A DNA stretch of 15,550 nucleotides. Origin: JBGPBY01 sp041481485. GTDB lineage: Bacteria > Acidobacteriota > Terriglobia > 20CM-2-55-15. The DNA is taken from contig JBGPBY010000127.1 of NCBI GenBank assembly GCA_041481485.1, forward strand, positions 1 to 15,550, in the 5' to 3' direction. The number at the start of each line of letters is the position of its first letter. Within the stretch, counting starts at the first letter, position 1. The position numbers were made by a program, and so were the translations under genes. The notes below the pieces were generated by a model. It searched no databases. It saw only the letters and a list, made by a program, of their open reading frames with translations, and was not told the origin of the DNA. This document shows, in pieces, positions 1-8,104 of the stretch.

Positions 1-166
1 CCAGTTTCCTCACATAGGTGAGCAGTGCATCCTCAACCAGATCGTTCGACACGTCGCCCTGCAGCAACGTGCCCTCCAATTCCTTGTACAGATGCGACTT
101 GTCGTCCCGGAATTCCGGTTCCAGCCAGTTTTCCGGAAACAGAAAGATCTTCCGGTTCGCTTTCGC
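1..166 (-). CDS. Partial Tc-toxin (TcA-type) neuraminidase-like domain fragment, runs off left edge
   Basis: Read on the minus strand (codons in phase with 158-160), this gives 53 residues from ANRKIFLFPENW through EPEFRDDKSHLYKELEG to VEDALLTYVRKL at the window edge. From memory of the family, this matches the conserved block 'ANRK-x-F-L-x-PENW-x-EPELRDDKS ... ELE ... LLQ-x-D-x(3)-D-x-x-EDA-x(3)-Y' of the neuraminidase-like region in insecticidal toxin complex A subunits and related bacterial proteins. Those proteins are normally well over 1000 residues, with this block deep inside, so the usual N-terminal part is missing. The frame stays open rightwards to an ATG at 379, inside fliJ, but residues before ANRK are Arg-rich and unlike the family. 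The segment is therefore best read as a 5'-truncated remnant or a rearranged junction. The continuation lies outside the window. Domain recognition is fairly secure; functionality is doubtful. Confidence 0.6.
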
Positions 167-308
167 CGACCGGCAGATTCTGCCCGTCCTCTGTCTCAAG
201 TGCCGCCGCCAGCGTCGAGCCGAATTCGACGCTGCCCGGAGTTGGAATCCAACATAGAGTTTGCGCTGTGCAATCAACAAGAAGAGAAGCGATTTCGTTC
301 GTTTGCAT
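33..308 (-). CDS. Possible 5' remnant of the gene after fliJ (fliK-like start)
   Basis: An ATG at 308 opens a 91-codon frame 33 nt downstream of the fliJ stop, with a weak GAG-type ribosome site. The first 45-50 residues look protein-like, including a stretch around VEFGSTLAAALET that resembles the N-termini of flagellar hook-length proteins, and fliK is the usual neighbour of fliJ. The last 40 or so residues are Gly/Arg/Val-rich and coincide with the segment whose other frame encodes the Tc-like domain, so they are probably not genuine coding sequence. My reading is that only about 165-308 is real and that it is the broken 5' end of a fliK-like gene. FliK N-termini are poorly conserved, so this is a weak call. 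A chance ORF is the alternative. Confidence 0.3.
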   Translation of the reverse strand: MQTNEIASLLVDCTAQTLCWIPTPGSVEFGSTLAAALETEDGQNLPVGESEPEDLSVSGKLAGTGIPGRQVASVQGIGGHVAAGRRVERSG

Positions 309-341
309 ATGTTCTCGATCCGAAGGTTGAGCAGGCAGGAA

Positions 342-788
342 CTACTCTCTGCACTGCAAAAACCGTTCAGCCGAAACATCATCAAGCAACTTCTGCTCCA
401 ATGTCTGAAGCTCCTTCTCGTGAAGACTCGTCTTCTTGTCTTTGAGCTTCTCCACAATCTCTCGTGATTTTCTCGCCTGGATGAGCTTGTCCAGCTGCGT
501 TCGCTTGTCTTCTTCAAGTTTCGAAATCAGATGTGAGGATTTGACGATTTCGGTTTGCAGCTTGTTGAGATAGGCCCCCAGATTTCTCAGCGAGTCGATG
601 TCGATTGCGCTTCCCTGTGGAGTAGAAATCAATCGCGAGGTATTGGCCGATTCCTGGAGAAGCCGATTCTTTACTTTTTGGGCATTCTGCAAAGCGTAAT
701 CGACGCTCTGCAGCTTCTGCTGTTCGCCTTCTTCCACCAGCTTCCGGTAGTTGAGCACCGGTTCGAGCGAAAATGAGAATTTCGTCAT
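342..788 (-). CDS. fliJ: Flagellar export chaperone FliJ
   Basis: This 148-residue protein starts with the FliJ-type opening KFSFSLEPVLNYRKLVEE and is otherwise almost entirely charged heptad-like helix, as expected for an antiparallel coiled coil. FliJ is the central stalk of the flagellar type III export ATPase: it sits in the FliI hexamer, contacts the export gate protein FlhA and escorts chaperones. Length matches the family (about 140-150). Its ATG overlaps the fliI stop by 4 nt (ATGA), which implies coupled translation. It is the last intact gene of the flagellar unit here; the sequence beyond it is abnormal. Primary sequence in this family is weakly conserved, so position after fliI and the coiled-coil pattern carry much of the assignment. 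Confidence 0.88.
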   Translation of the reverse strand: MTKFSFSLEPVLNYRKLVEEGEQQKLQSVDYALQNAQKVKNRLLQESANTSRLISTPQGSAIDIDSLRNLGAYLNKLQTEIVKSSHLISKLEEDKRTQLDKLIQARKSREIVEKLKDKKTSLHEKELQTLEQKLLDDVSAERFLQCRE

Positions 789-2101
789 GAGAAGAGACCG
801 TTCACTGCGGCGATCGCGGCTTCGAGTGTGACTTTCTCCCGGCTGTCCTGACGCAGGAAACCCTGAATCGCATCGATCTTCTCAATAGCCCGATCGATCT
901 GCGGGTTGCTGTTTTTTACATATGCTCCGATATTGATCAGATCCTCAGCTTTTCTGTAGGTGGCCAGCATTTCGCGAAGCTTGCCGGATGACGTCCTGTG
1001 CCGGTCGTCGGCCAAATCGCTGAACAACCGGCTGATGCTGCCCAGAGTATCGATTGCAGGATAGTGATTACGCGCAGCCAGGTCGCGGCTGAGAACGATG
1101 TGCCCATCCAGTAACGAGCGCACCGAATCCGCGATCGGATCATTCATGTCGTCGCCTTCGACCAAAACGGTATAGAAGCCGGTGATCGACCCTTTGCCAC
1201 GGAAATTGCCGGCGCGTTCCAAAATCCTTGGCATCAGTGCAAACACGGAAGGTGTATATCCTTTCGACGTTGGCGGTTCACCGGCAGACAGGCCAACTTC
1301 TCGTTGCGCCATTGCAAATCGGGTAATGGAGTCCATTACCAGAAGCACGTCTTTGCCCTGATCCTTGAAGTATTCCGCGATCGTCGTCGCAATCAGTGCC
1401 GCTCGAATCCGGACCAACGGCGGATTGTCGGAGGTGGAGACAACAACGATCGATCGCCGCAGGCCTTCTTCGCCAAGGTCATTTTCCAGAAAACTTCGAA
1501 GCTCTCTTCCCCGTTCACCCACCAAACAGATAACATTGATGTCCGCGTTGGTGTAGCGCGCCATCATCCCAAGAAGTGTGCTTTTGCCAACTCCGCTGCC
1601 GCCAAAGATTCCCACGCGCTGGCCCTTGCCACATGTGAGCAAGCCATCGATTGCGCGGACTCCGGTTCCAATGGGCTCCGTGATGTTTTCGCGGGAAAGC
1701 GGGTTTTCCGGTTCACGTTGCAGCGGATATTCTTCCGTGTATTCGAGCGGTCCCAGATCGTCAATCGGATTCCCGAGTCCGTCCAGTACCCTTCCGAGCA
1801 GACCAGGTCCCACGCGAGCCATTGCGGGTTTATCCCGTGCGACAATTTTTGTCCCCAGCCGAACTCCGTGCAGGTTGCCAAGCGGCATCGAGAGTACCGT
1901 CTTCTCCCTGAATCCAATGACTTCGACCGTTGCCATTTCCGACGCCGTTTCTCCGACGACATCACACAGATCGCCAACCCGTACCGGTGGCCCCTGGGAT
2001 TCAATGACCAGTCCTACCGCACGGTTGACGGCTCCGACCATCTTGACGGGTTCGATCCGATGAAGTCTGTTGTGGTATTTCGAGAAATCAATCGTGCTCA
2101 A
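785..2101 (-). CDS. fliI: Flagellum-specific export ATPase FliI
   Basis: This is a 438-residue F1-beta-like ATPase that powers and times export of rod, hook and filament subunits at the cytoplasmic base of the flagellum. An N-terminal beta-barrel region is followed by the Walker A motif GGSGVGKST (residues 167-175), the family sequence CLVGERGRE (192-200), Walker B LLVMD (253-257) and the SITRFA stretch just after it. The C-terminal helical part is complete and length is normal for FliI. The start is TTG at 2101, overlapping the fliH stop as TTGA; residues from STIDFSKYH onward fit the family, and no upstream ATG in frame is better placed. Vacuolar/F-type ATPases and type III secretion ATPases (SctN) are the homologous alternatives, but the flagellar neighbours settle it. 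Confidence 0.96.
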   Translation of the reverse strand: MSTIDFSKYHNRLHRIEPVKMVGAVNRAVGLVIESQGPPVRVGDLCDVVGETASEMATVEVIGFREKTVLSMPLGNLHGVRLGTKIVARDKPAMARVGPGLLGRVLDGLGNPIDDLGPLEYTEEYPLQREPENPLSRENITEPIGTGVRAIDGLLTCGKGQRVGIFGGSGVGKSTLLGMMARYTNADINVICLVGERGRELRSFLENDLGEEGLRRSIVVVSTSDNPPLVRIRAALIATTIAEYFKDQGKDVLLVMDSITRFAMAQREVGLSAGEPPTSKGYTPSVFALMPRILERAGNFRGKGSITGFYTVLVEGDDMNDPIADSVRSLLDGHIVLSRDLAARNHYPAIDTLGSISRLFSDLADDRHRTSSGKLREMLATYRKAEDLINIGAYVKNSNPQIDRAIEKIDAIQGFLRQDSREKVTLEAAIAAVNGLFS

Positions 2102-2790
2102 TCCAGAAAGCCTTTCTCGATTTCACGAAACTGTTCTTCGACGCGCGCGTCCACCAGGCCGCTTTCAGTCTCGATCAGGCATCCCCCGCGGCTGATCAGG
2201 GGATCTTCAGCGAGCCGGATACCATCGCTAAGAACGTCTGCCGCATTTCCCATGGCTTGATGGCGCTTCACAACGCTGTAGTCCTTCGGATTCAGACGCA
2301 CCGTGAACAGAGTCTGGTCCGATACGCGCTTAAGCGCCACTCGAACCAGCGTGAGAATGATTTCTTCGTCAACAGTGATCTCACGCTTTACCACCTTCCG
2401 CGCGATTTCAAGGGCAAGACGGATCACTTCGTGTTCAGATGTGGAAAGAATTCCGCGGCGGAGGCTCCGCAGTTCTTCGAGACTTTTCGAAAACTGTTCG
2501 AGCATCGTGGCAGCCGCTTTTTCACCACTTTCGTTGATGGACTTCTGGCCTTCCCGAAAACCCTGTTCATACGCATTCTTTTCAAGCTGGGCAATGGCCT
2601 GGATGGAATTCTGTAAAGTCTCACCGCTGGTGTCTGACGCTGAAGCCAGGCCGCCTTCAGCGGGTGCCTCAATAACGGTGACACGTTCTGGAGTCGAATT
2701 AGAATGTGACACGGAGCGAACGGAGTCGAACCTGAAGGGGACGACAACCTCCGGAGTTTGGGTACCTCCCCGAATGACCCTAGACGACAT
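2098..2790 (-). CDS. fliH: Flagellar assembly protein FliH
   Basis: The 230-residue product starts at the ATG at 2790 (MSSRVIRGGTQTPE). An in-frame ATG exists at 2916, but it would add 42 basic residues read out of phase from inside fliG, so it is rejected; the 2790 start has a GGAG site 6 nt upstream and overlaps the fliG stop by 11 nt. FliH dimers bind FliI, hold it inactive and tether it to the C ring through FliN. The protein has a variable N-terminus, a middle helical region containing a YEQGFREGQ stretch of the Glu/Gly-rich kind typical of FliH, and a C-terminal domain with the pattern EIARKVVKREI and later SRGGCLIETESGLVDARVE, which is characteristic of the FliH/YscL family. Confidence 0.93.
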   Translation of the reverse strand: MSSRVIRGGTQTPEVVVPFRFDSVRSVSHSNSTPERVTVIEAPAEGGLASASDTSGETLQNSIQAIAQLEKNAYEQGFREGQKSINESGEKAAATMLEQFSKSLEELRSLRRGILSTSEHEVIRLALEIARKVVKREITVDEEIILTLVRVALKRVSDQTLFTVRLNPKDYSVVKRHQAMGNAADVLSDGIRLAEDPLISRGGCLIETESGLVDARVEEQFREIEKGFLD

Positions 2791-3799
2791 ATTGGTCTCC
2801 GCCGCCCCCGCCAGAACCGAGATTGATGACTCCTTCTTCCTCCAGCTTTTGAATTGCGGCGACCACTTCTTTTTGCGCCTGTTCCACGTCACGAACGCGT
2901 ACCGGACCCAGCGCAAGCATGTCTTCCTTCATCATGTCGACCGCACGCTGCGACATGTTTTTGAAAATATGCTGTTGTAACTGTTCGCTGGTCCCCTTCA
3001 GCGCCATTGTCAGCGACTTCTTGTCGACACGCTGAAGCATTTCCCGAATGCCCGGGGCATCCACAAGCAACAAGTCTTCGAACACAAGCATCAGATTGCG
3101 GATATTCACCGCAAGATCCGAATTGTCCTGCTCAATCTTTTCCAGAATGACGCGGCCCGCCTCACGATCCATCTTGTTAATCATTTCAGCAACAGTACGT
3201 GCGCCGCCTGCCGTCTGGACTTTGGGTGGTCCCAGCGCGGCAAGTTTCTGCGTCAGTACGGCGGAAATCCGCCGGACGACATCCGGAGAGATTTCACCAA
3301 GATTGGCAATGCGAGTGACGACTTCGGCACGAATCTCTTCAGGGAGTGAACCGAGCAGGTTTGCCGCATGCGCGGGCGCGAGATGAGCCAGAACGAGAGC
3401 GATCGTTTGCGGATGCTCCTTCTGGATGAATTGCGATAACTGAACCGGGTCTGCTTTGTCCAGGGCTCCGAATCCAATTGACGATTCCAGAGACTGAGTC
3501 ACCCTTTCCAGCACTCGTCTGGAAGTTTCCACACCCAAAGCTTTGCTGAAAAGTTTCTTGGTATATTCCGGGCCACCGGTGGAAATCACACTTCCGGATG
3601 ACGACATCCGGTGAAACTCTTCCAGGATACCCCCGGCTGCTTCTGCCGGTACACTGCCAAGCACTGCCAGTTCCTTCCCGATTTGCTCGATCTCATCTTC
3701 CCAGAGAAACTTGAGAATCTGGCTCGATACATCTTCGCCTAAGAGTGCTATCAACGTCGCGGCCTTCCGGGCGCCGTTTAATTCCATATCGCCGGGCAC
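2780..3799 (-). CDS. fliG: Flagellar motor switch protein FliG
   Basis: FliG is the rotor protein that couples torque from MotA/MotB stators and binds FliF at the MS ring. This copy has 339 residues, the normal length, with the N-terminal segment GARKAATLIALLGED, the conserved EHPQTIA motif (residues 128-134) in the middle armadillo domain, and the charged C-terminal torque helix region (LVFEDLLLVDAPGIREML). It ends in a short Gly-rich tail. The start is GTG at 3799, directly after the fliF stop, with AAAGGA 6 nt upstream; the in-frame ATG at 3787 lacks a correctly spaced site, so GTG is preferred. Coupling of fliF and fliG is typical for this operon. Confidence 0.97.
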   Translation of the reverse strand: MPGDMELNGARKAATLIALLGEDVSSQILKFLWEDEIEQIGKELAVLGSVPAEAAGGILEEFHRMSSSGSVISTGGPEYTKKLFSKALGVETSRRVLERVTQSLESSIGFGALDKADPVQLSQFIQKEHPQTIALVLAHLAPAHAANLLGSLPEEIRAEVVTRIANLGEISPDVVRRISAVLTQKLAALGPPKVQTAGGARTVAEMINKMDREAGRVILEKIEQDNSDLAVNIRNLMLVFEDLLLVDAPGIREMLQRVDKKSLTMALKGTSEQLQQHIFKNMSQRAVDMMKEDMLALGPVRVRDVEQAQKEVVAAIQKLEEEGVINLGSGGGGGDQYVV

Positions 3800-5479
3800 T
3801 TATTTTCCTTTCTCAGTGAGCCACGCTCGAAACACCTGCGCGCTGCTTTCCGGATCTCGCTGAATGAATTCCGAAATCTGCTGCTTCAGTGTCTCGGTTT
3901 TTCGGGGATTAACGGACTCCAGCATTGCAGCAGTCGACGCTCCACCGGCCAGCTCCGCTTCCAGCTCCTTTACCGTTTTCGGCGTGGCCAGCCTCAATGC
4001 CGCGCCACCGGGAGCCGCCTCGATCGCTGCATCATTCTGTACCGACAGAGACGCCTGGATCGATTCGGTAACGCGCCGCGACACCGGTCGATACAAGAGG
4101 AGGTACGCCAGCAGGAACAATGCGAAAATCGCGACATACTTCCAGACCGGCCTCAAATTGTCCTGCAACTTTTCCACAATCGTGGGAGCCGGCAGCTGAT
4201 CGAAGGAATTCTCCGGCACATCGAACGAGATGTTTTCCACCGTGAGCATGTCCCCACGAGTTGAATCAATGCCAATGGCAGCGCTCACCAGATCTTTCAG
4301 TTTCTGCAGTTCTTCCGGTGTGCGAGCAATCGATTTTCTAGTCGCCGTTCCGTCAGCGCCCTTCTCCGTGTGGACGGCGTCGTCGACCAGAACCGCAACG
4401 GACACTTTCTTAACATCACCGGGGGATTCGATGGTGTGTCGCTTGGTGTAGCTGACTTCGTAGTTCGTGGACTCCGTCTGGTGCGATGACGAGGAAGCGG
4501 TCTTTCCCGTCGGAATGAATGCCGGAGCGGGACCGTTCGACTGGGTTCCCGGAACGCCGGCAGAAGTAGTGCTGACCGGCTGATTCAGCTCATCGGATTT
4601 CTGCTGGCTTCGGATCACGCTTCCCTGCGGATCGTATTTCTCCACCGTCTGCTCACTGTGGCTGAAGTCCATGACGACGGAGGCATCGGCTCGTACCTTG
4701 CCCACGCCGACGACCGGCTCAAGAATTCTGGCAACCTTTGAAGAAAGGTCCTTTTCCATCTGAGTTCGTGCCGCCAGTTGGGTTCGATTCAGGGCTTCAT
4801 CCGACGAACCCTGCAACACCGAAAGCAGCGTTCCGCTGGCATCGGTAACCGTCACGTTGTTCGGATCCAGCCCTTCAACCGCGCTGGCAACCAGGTGAAC
4901 GATTCCGGAAACCGAGCTTTCGCTCAGGCGTTTTCCCGTATTGAGTTTCACCAACACCGAAGCCTTTGCCGGTTGAGTCCGGTCCTGAAACAGCGATTCC
5001 TTTGGAAGAACCAGGTGGACGCGGGCCTGGGATATTTCCTTCAATGAGAGAATCGTTCGAACCAGCTCGCCTTCCATCGCGCGCTTGTAATTCACTTGTT
5101 CGACAAATTCTGTCATCCCGAAACTCGTCCGGTCGAATATTTCAAACCCGATTTTTCCACTCATTGGAAGTCCATCGCTTGCCAGCTGAATTCTCAGTTC
5201 ATCAACTCGGGCAGCGGGAACCTTGATGACTCTTCCGGAATCCTCGAGCCGGTAGACGACTTTCAGCTCCTTGAGCTTTGCAATGACGGTTCCCGAATCT
5301 TCGGTGCTCAGGTTCGAATACAACACCTGGTACTCTTCCTGATTCATGTAGTAAATCATCGTGGAAATTCCAGCAATGACCGCGATGGTCAGAAGCCCCA
5401 GGGTGAGTTTCTGAGACCACGAGAGCTTGCTGTTCAGCAGCTTGAGTTGAGTTTCCAGTGAACGAATGTCTGTTGCCAT
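3800..5479 (-). CDS. fliF: Flagellar MS-ring protein FliF
   Basis: FliF forms the MS ring in the inner membrane, the first structure of basal body assembly. The 559-residue protein has a short cytoplasmic N-terminus, a transmembrane segment at about 25-45 (LTLGLLTIAVIAGISTMIYY), the ring-building motifs of the PrgK/YscJ-type fold (YQVLYSNLSTEDSG; QARVHLVLPKESLF), a Ser/Thr/Pro/Gly-rich low-complexity loop at about 300-340, a second membrane segment at about 447-465, and a cytoplasmic C-terminal tail ending in RDPESSAQVFRAWL, the FliG-binding end. Length is normal. It starts at an ATG 34 nt downstream of the fliE stop, the widest gap inside the structural part of the operon. Confidence 0.97.
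   Translation of the reverse strand: MATDIRSLETQLKLLNSKLSWSQKLTLGLLTIAVIAGISTMIYYMNQEEYQVLYSNLSTEDSGTVIAKLKELKVVYRLEDSGRVIKVPAARVDELRIQLASDGLPMSGKIGFEIFDRTSFGMTEFVEQVNYKRAMEGELVRTILSLKEISQARVHLVLPKESLFQDRTQPAKASVLVKLNTGKRLSESSVSGIVHLVASAVEGLDPNNVTVTDASGTLLSVLQGSSDEALNRTQLAARTQMEKDLSSKVARILEPVVGVGKVRADASVVMDFSHSEQTVEKYDPQGSVIRSQQKSDELNQPVSTTSAGVPGTQSNGPAPAFIPTGKTASSSSHQTESTNYEVSYTKRHTIESPGDVKKVSVAVLVDDAVHTEKGADGTATRKSIARTPEELQKLKDLVSAAIGIDSTRGDMLTVENISFDVPENSFDQLPAPTIVEKLQDNLRPVWKYVAIFALFLLAYLLLYRPVSRRVTESIQASLSVQNDAAIEAAPGGAALRLATPKTVKELEAELAGGASTAAMLESVNPRKTETLKQQISEFIQRDPESSAQVFRAWLTEKGK
3806..3811 (-). promoter_or_regulatory. Ribosome binding site deciding the fliG GTG start
   Basis: On the minus strand AAAGGA lies 6 nt before the GTG at 3799 and 18 nt before the alternative ATG at 3787. 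This spacing favours the GTG start. The site lies inside the last codons of fliF. Confidence 0.6.
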
Positions 5480-5513
5480 TAATAGTAAAGCCTGCGCGCT
5501 CTGTCAGAGTCGA

Positions 5514-5816
5514 TCAGACCTGCATCCTCATGATTTCCTGATATGCGGAGACAATCTTGTTGCGAACCTGCATCATCATCTGAAATGAAATGTCGGCCTT
5601 CTGCACCGCGATCATTGCGGAATGAACATCGGTGATTTCTCCAGTAAGTACCTTCTGCACGTCATCACCCGCCTGGGCCTGAAGATCGCTGACCTGCTGC
5701 AGCGCATCCTGCAACACATCGCCAAACCCCGCGCCGTTCTCCGCGGGTTTATTCGCTGCCGGCTGGCCCGGAATGGACGTTGGAAAGTCGACGGAGTGAA
5801 TTGAAAGATTGTTCAT
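5514..5816 (-). CDS. fliE: Flagellar hook-basal body protein FliE
   Basis: FliE is the small adaptor that joins the MS ring to the proximal rod and is among the first exported flagellar proteins. The 100-residue product has the family layout: a loose N-terminus, then GFGDVLQDALQQVSDLQ and a C-terminal helix region with ADISFQMMMQVRNKIVSAYQ, closing with EIMRMQV, which is the diagnostic FliE ending. Its ATG overlaps the flgC stop by 4 nt (ATGA). Confidence 0.96.
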   Translation of the reverse strand: MNNLSIHSVDFPTSIPGQPAANKPAENGAGFGDVLQDALQQVSDLQAQAGDDVQKVLTGEITDVHSAMIAVQKADISFQMMMQVRNKIVSAYQEIMRMQV

Positions 5817-6253
5817 TTTCCGATCTCCATGGATTTTGCGGCGATTTCCTTGATTGCGTTGACAGCCTGAGCATTGGCTTCAAAGGAACGCGTGGCTGAA
5901 AGCAGATTCACCATTTCCTCGATGGGATTCACATTGGGATACAAGACGTAGCCCTCCGTATCCGCGTCCGGGTGATTCGGTTCGTACTTTCGCAGAAACG
6001 GAGACGCGTCCTCGTAAACCCCGATAACCCGGACTCCAGCTTCCTGCTCCATGCCGAGAGCCGATCCGAAGGCATGGGCAAACGTGCTGTCGGGAGTTGT
6101 GGATTCAAAGACCAGATCCTTGCGGCGGTACGGTCCGCCATCTGCCGTCCGTGTCGCACCGGCGTTTGCGAGATTGCTGGATATGACCTCAATTCTTTGC
6201 CGCTGTGCGGTCAAACCCGTGGAAGCGATATCCAGAGCTGAAAACACACTCAT
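5813..6253 (-). CDS. flgC: Flagellar basal-body rod protein FlgC
   Basis: FlgC is one of the proximal rod subunits. The 146-residue protein has the axial-protein N-terminal signature (FSALDIASTGLTAQRQRIEV, ISSNLANAGATRT), the GGPYRRKDLVFE segment, the VYEDASPFLRKYEPNHPDAD loop and the C-terminal VNPIEEMVNLLSATRSFEAN motif; all are hallmarks of FlgC. Length is typical. The ATG follows the flgB stop by 2 nt, with GGGAG about 7 nt upstream inside the end of flgB. Confidence 0.97.
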   Translation of the reverse strand: MSVFSALDIASTGLTAQRQRIEVISSNLANAGATRTADGGPYRRKDLVFESTTPDSTFAHAFGSALGMEQEAGVRVIGVYEDASPFLRKYEPNHPDADTEGYVLYPNVNPIEEMVNLLSATRSFEANAQAVNAIKEIAAKSMEIGK

Positions 6254-6255
6254 CG

Positions 6256-6657
6256 TTATCTCCCTTCGTTGATGGCGCTGCGGAGAGTCCGGAATTTTCC
6301 CGCAAGAAGCTGCGCCGCCATTGAAAACTTCATTGCATTGGTCGATTGTTGGGCCATTTCACGATCGATGTTCACATTGTTGAGGTCATTCCTTTCGGTC
6401 AGTCCTTCAACCGGAGTTACGGCCGCAGTGCCATTTCCGTTTTTGGAAGAAAAATGCCGGGAATTCGTCACCGCAAGACCGGCTCCAGGATCGACTGCCC
6501 GTTTCAGTTCCTCCTCGAAATTCATGTCGATGGTCTTGTAGCCGGGCGTGTCGACATTCACAACGTTGGCAGAAATCAAACCCTGCCGCTGAACGGCAAG
6601 ATCGAGGGAGCGCTCCATTAGCTTCATTGAAGAGTCTTCAAAGAACACCTTGTCCAT
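6256..6657 (-). CDS. flgB: Flagellar basal-body rod protein FlgB
   Basis: FlgB is the most membrane-proximal rod subunit. The 133-residue product shows the N-terminal axial motif with the FlgB form ISANVVNVDTPGYKTIDMNF and the C-terminal helix ending in KFRTLRSAINEGR. Length is normal for FlgB. Its ATG at 6657 lies inside the end of the upstream regulator gene (20-nt overlap), with GAGGAAA as ribosome site. The rod genes are therefore co-translated with their presumed transcriptional activator rather than starting from a separate promoter that I can see. Confidence 0.96.
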   Translation of the reverse strand: MDKVFFEDSSMKLMERSLDLAVQRQGLISANVVNVDTPGYKTIDMNFEEELKRAVDPGAGLAVTNSRHFSSKNGNGTAAVTPVEGLTERNDLNNVNIDREMAQQSTNAMKFSMAAQLLAGKFRTLRSAINEGR

Positions 6658-8104
6658 TTGTTTTCCTCATTTCGAAATTGACGGAACTGACCGGCGTTGG
6701 AACGAATGTGTTCGCTGAGCCGGGCTTGGCCGTTTCACTGCGATATTCTCGAAGTTTGTTTCGGAGAGTTCTCAGAGAGATTCCAAGAAGCTGGGCCGCT
6801 CGAGTCCGGTTTCCGGCGGTTTCAGTCAACGTAATCTCGATCAGCCGCCGTTCCATTGCGCTGACCGAAACACCGGCCTTCAAATCCAGACCTGCAGGAA
6901 TTCCCGCAGCATTTGCGCTCATTTCCGGATCCATAGCAGTGCCCCTGGGCGAGTTCTCTTCTCCCAGTGACAAATCCATGGGAGTGATCGTCGAACCGTA
7001 GCAAAGCGAAGTGCCTCTTTGGATGGCGTTTTCCAGCTCTCGGACATTCCCGCGCCATTCGTATTGCGAAATCAGCCGGATGGTTTCCGGTGACAATTCC
7101 ATTTTTCTCCCGGCGTTTTCCATTCCATATTTTTCGCAGAAGAACTTCGCTAGCAGGATCGCGTCCTCTTTACGCTTGCGTAATGGAGGGAGACTGAGGC
7201 GAATCACGTTGAGACGATAGTAGAGGTCTTCACGAAATGCCCCGTCCCGAACCAGAGTTCTGAGGTCGCGGTTGGTTGTTGCGATGACGCGAACATTCAA
7301 TGGTATTGGCTTGCGCCCACCCAGGCGATCCACCTCCTGCTCCTGTAGAACGCGAAGCAGCTTCGCTTGCAACAGCGGCACCATTTCCCCGATTTCGTCG
7401 AGCAGGATCGTGCCGCCCTCCGCCAATTCAAATTTGCCGGGCTTCTGAGCGCTGGCACCGGTGAATGCGCCTTTTTCAAAGCCGAATAACTCCGCCTCCA
7501 GCAGATTTTCCGGAAGCGCCGCGCAATTTACCGCCACGAAAGGGCCGTCCTTGCGAAGACTCGACTGATGAATCCAGCGCGCCAGCAGTTCCTTTCCGGT
7601 TCCACTTTCCGCCTGAATCAGTATGGTGGACCTTCCCTTTGCGGCGTGTTCAGCCAGGTCCAGAGTCGCGAGCATATCGGGATCCTGGGTGATCAGAGGA
7701 AAGCGTTTGCTGGATTTTCCGACGGAATGGAAGCTTTCATTCTTTCGCAGGGCCCTTTCGACGACATCCATCAGATTGGGAGGAGAAAAGGGTTTTACGA
7801 GGTAATCGAAGGCGCCCAGTTTCATGGCTTCGACCGCATTATCGATGGTGGCATGAGCCGTCACCAGCAACACCTGGGTCCGCGGTGAAATGGACTTCAC
7901 TTCCCGGAGAATGTCGAAACCGGTAATGACAGGCATCCTCAGATCCGTAATCACCAGACGGAATTGCGTTCCCTTTAACAATTGCAACGCCTCGCTGCCG
8001 GAACTGGCCGTCGAAATTGTGTAAGAAGTGCGCTTGAGCGTTTCGCTCATCGCCATTCGCATTTGAGCGTCGTCATCGACGATCAGGATGTCCGTTTTCA
8101 GCAT
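6638..8104 (-). CDS. Sigma54-dependent flagellar response regulator (NtrC/FlgR type)
   Basis: This 488-residue activator has three parts: a receiver domain (about 1-120, acidic pocket D10-D12, phospho-acceptor D54, K104), an AAA+ domain (about 137-365) and a Fis-type helix-turn-helix (about 414-455, ending GISLRTLRNKLREY). The AAA+ domain has Walker A at 166-173 (AESGTGKE, with Ala where Gly is usual), the sigma54-contacting GAFTGA loop at 212-217 and Walker B GGTILLDEIGE at 230-240. It should use ATP to open sigma54 promoters of flagellar genes when phosphorylated by the neighbouring kinase. Its start overlaps the kinase stop by 7 nt and its end overlaps flgB by 20 nt. The flagellar role comes from context; FlgR or FleR-like is the closest description. 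Confidence 0.93.
   Translation of the reverse strand: MLKTDILIVDDDAQMRMAMSETLKRTSYTISTASSGSEALQLLKGTQFRLVITDLRMPVITGFDILREVKSISPRTQVLLVTAHATIDNAVEAMKLGAFDYLVKPFSPPNLMDVVERALRKNESFHSVGKSSKRFPLITQDPDMLATLDLAEHAAKGRSTILIQAESGTGKELLARWIHQSSLRKDGPFVAVNCAALPENLLEAELFGFEKGAFTGASAQKPGKFELAEGGTILLDEIGEMVPLLQAKLLRVLQEQEVDRLGGRKPIPLNVRVIATTNRDLRTLVRDGAFREDLYYRLNVIRLSLPPLRKRKEDAILLAKFFCEKYGMENAGRKMELSPETIRLISQYEWRGNVRELENAIQRGTSLCYGSTITPMDLSLGEENSPRGTAMDPEMSANAAGIPAGLDLKAGVSVSAMERRLIEITLTETAGNRTRAAQLLGISLRTLRNKLREYRSETAKPGSANTFVPTPVSSVNFEMRKTNGQGVL

Noticed and set aside
1304..2260. 318-codon plus-strand ORF antisense to fliI
   Set aside because: It is the mirror of the strongly conserved FliI coding frame and has no recognisable protein character.
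2791..2916. N-terminal extension of FliH from the ATG at 2916
   Set aside because: The extra 42 residues are read out of frame inside fliG, are basic and Trp-rich, and a well-spaced GGAG favours 2790.
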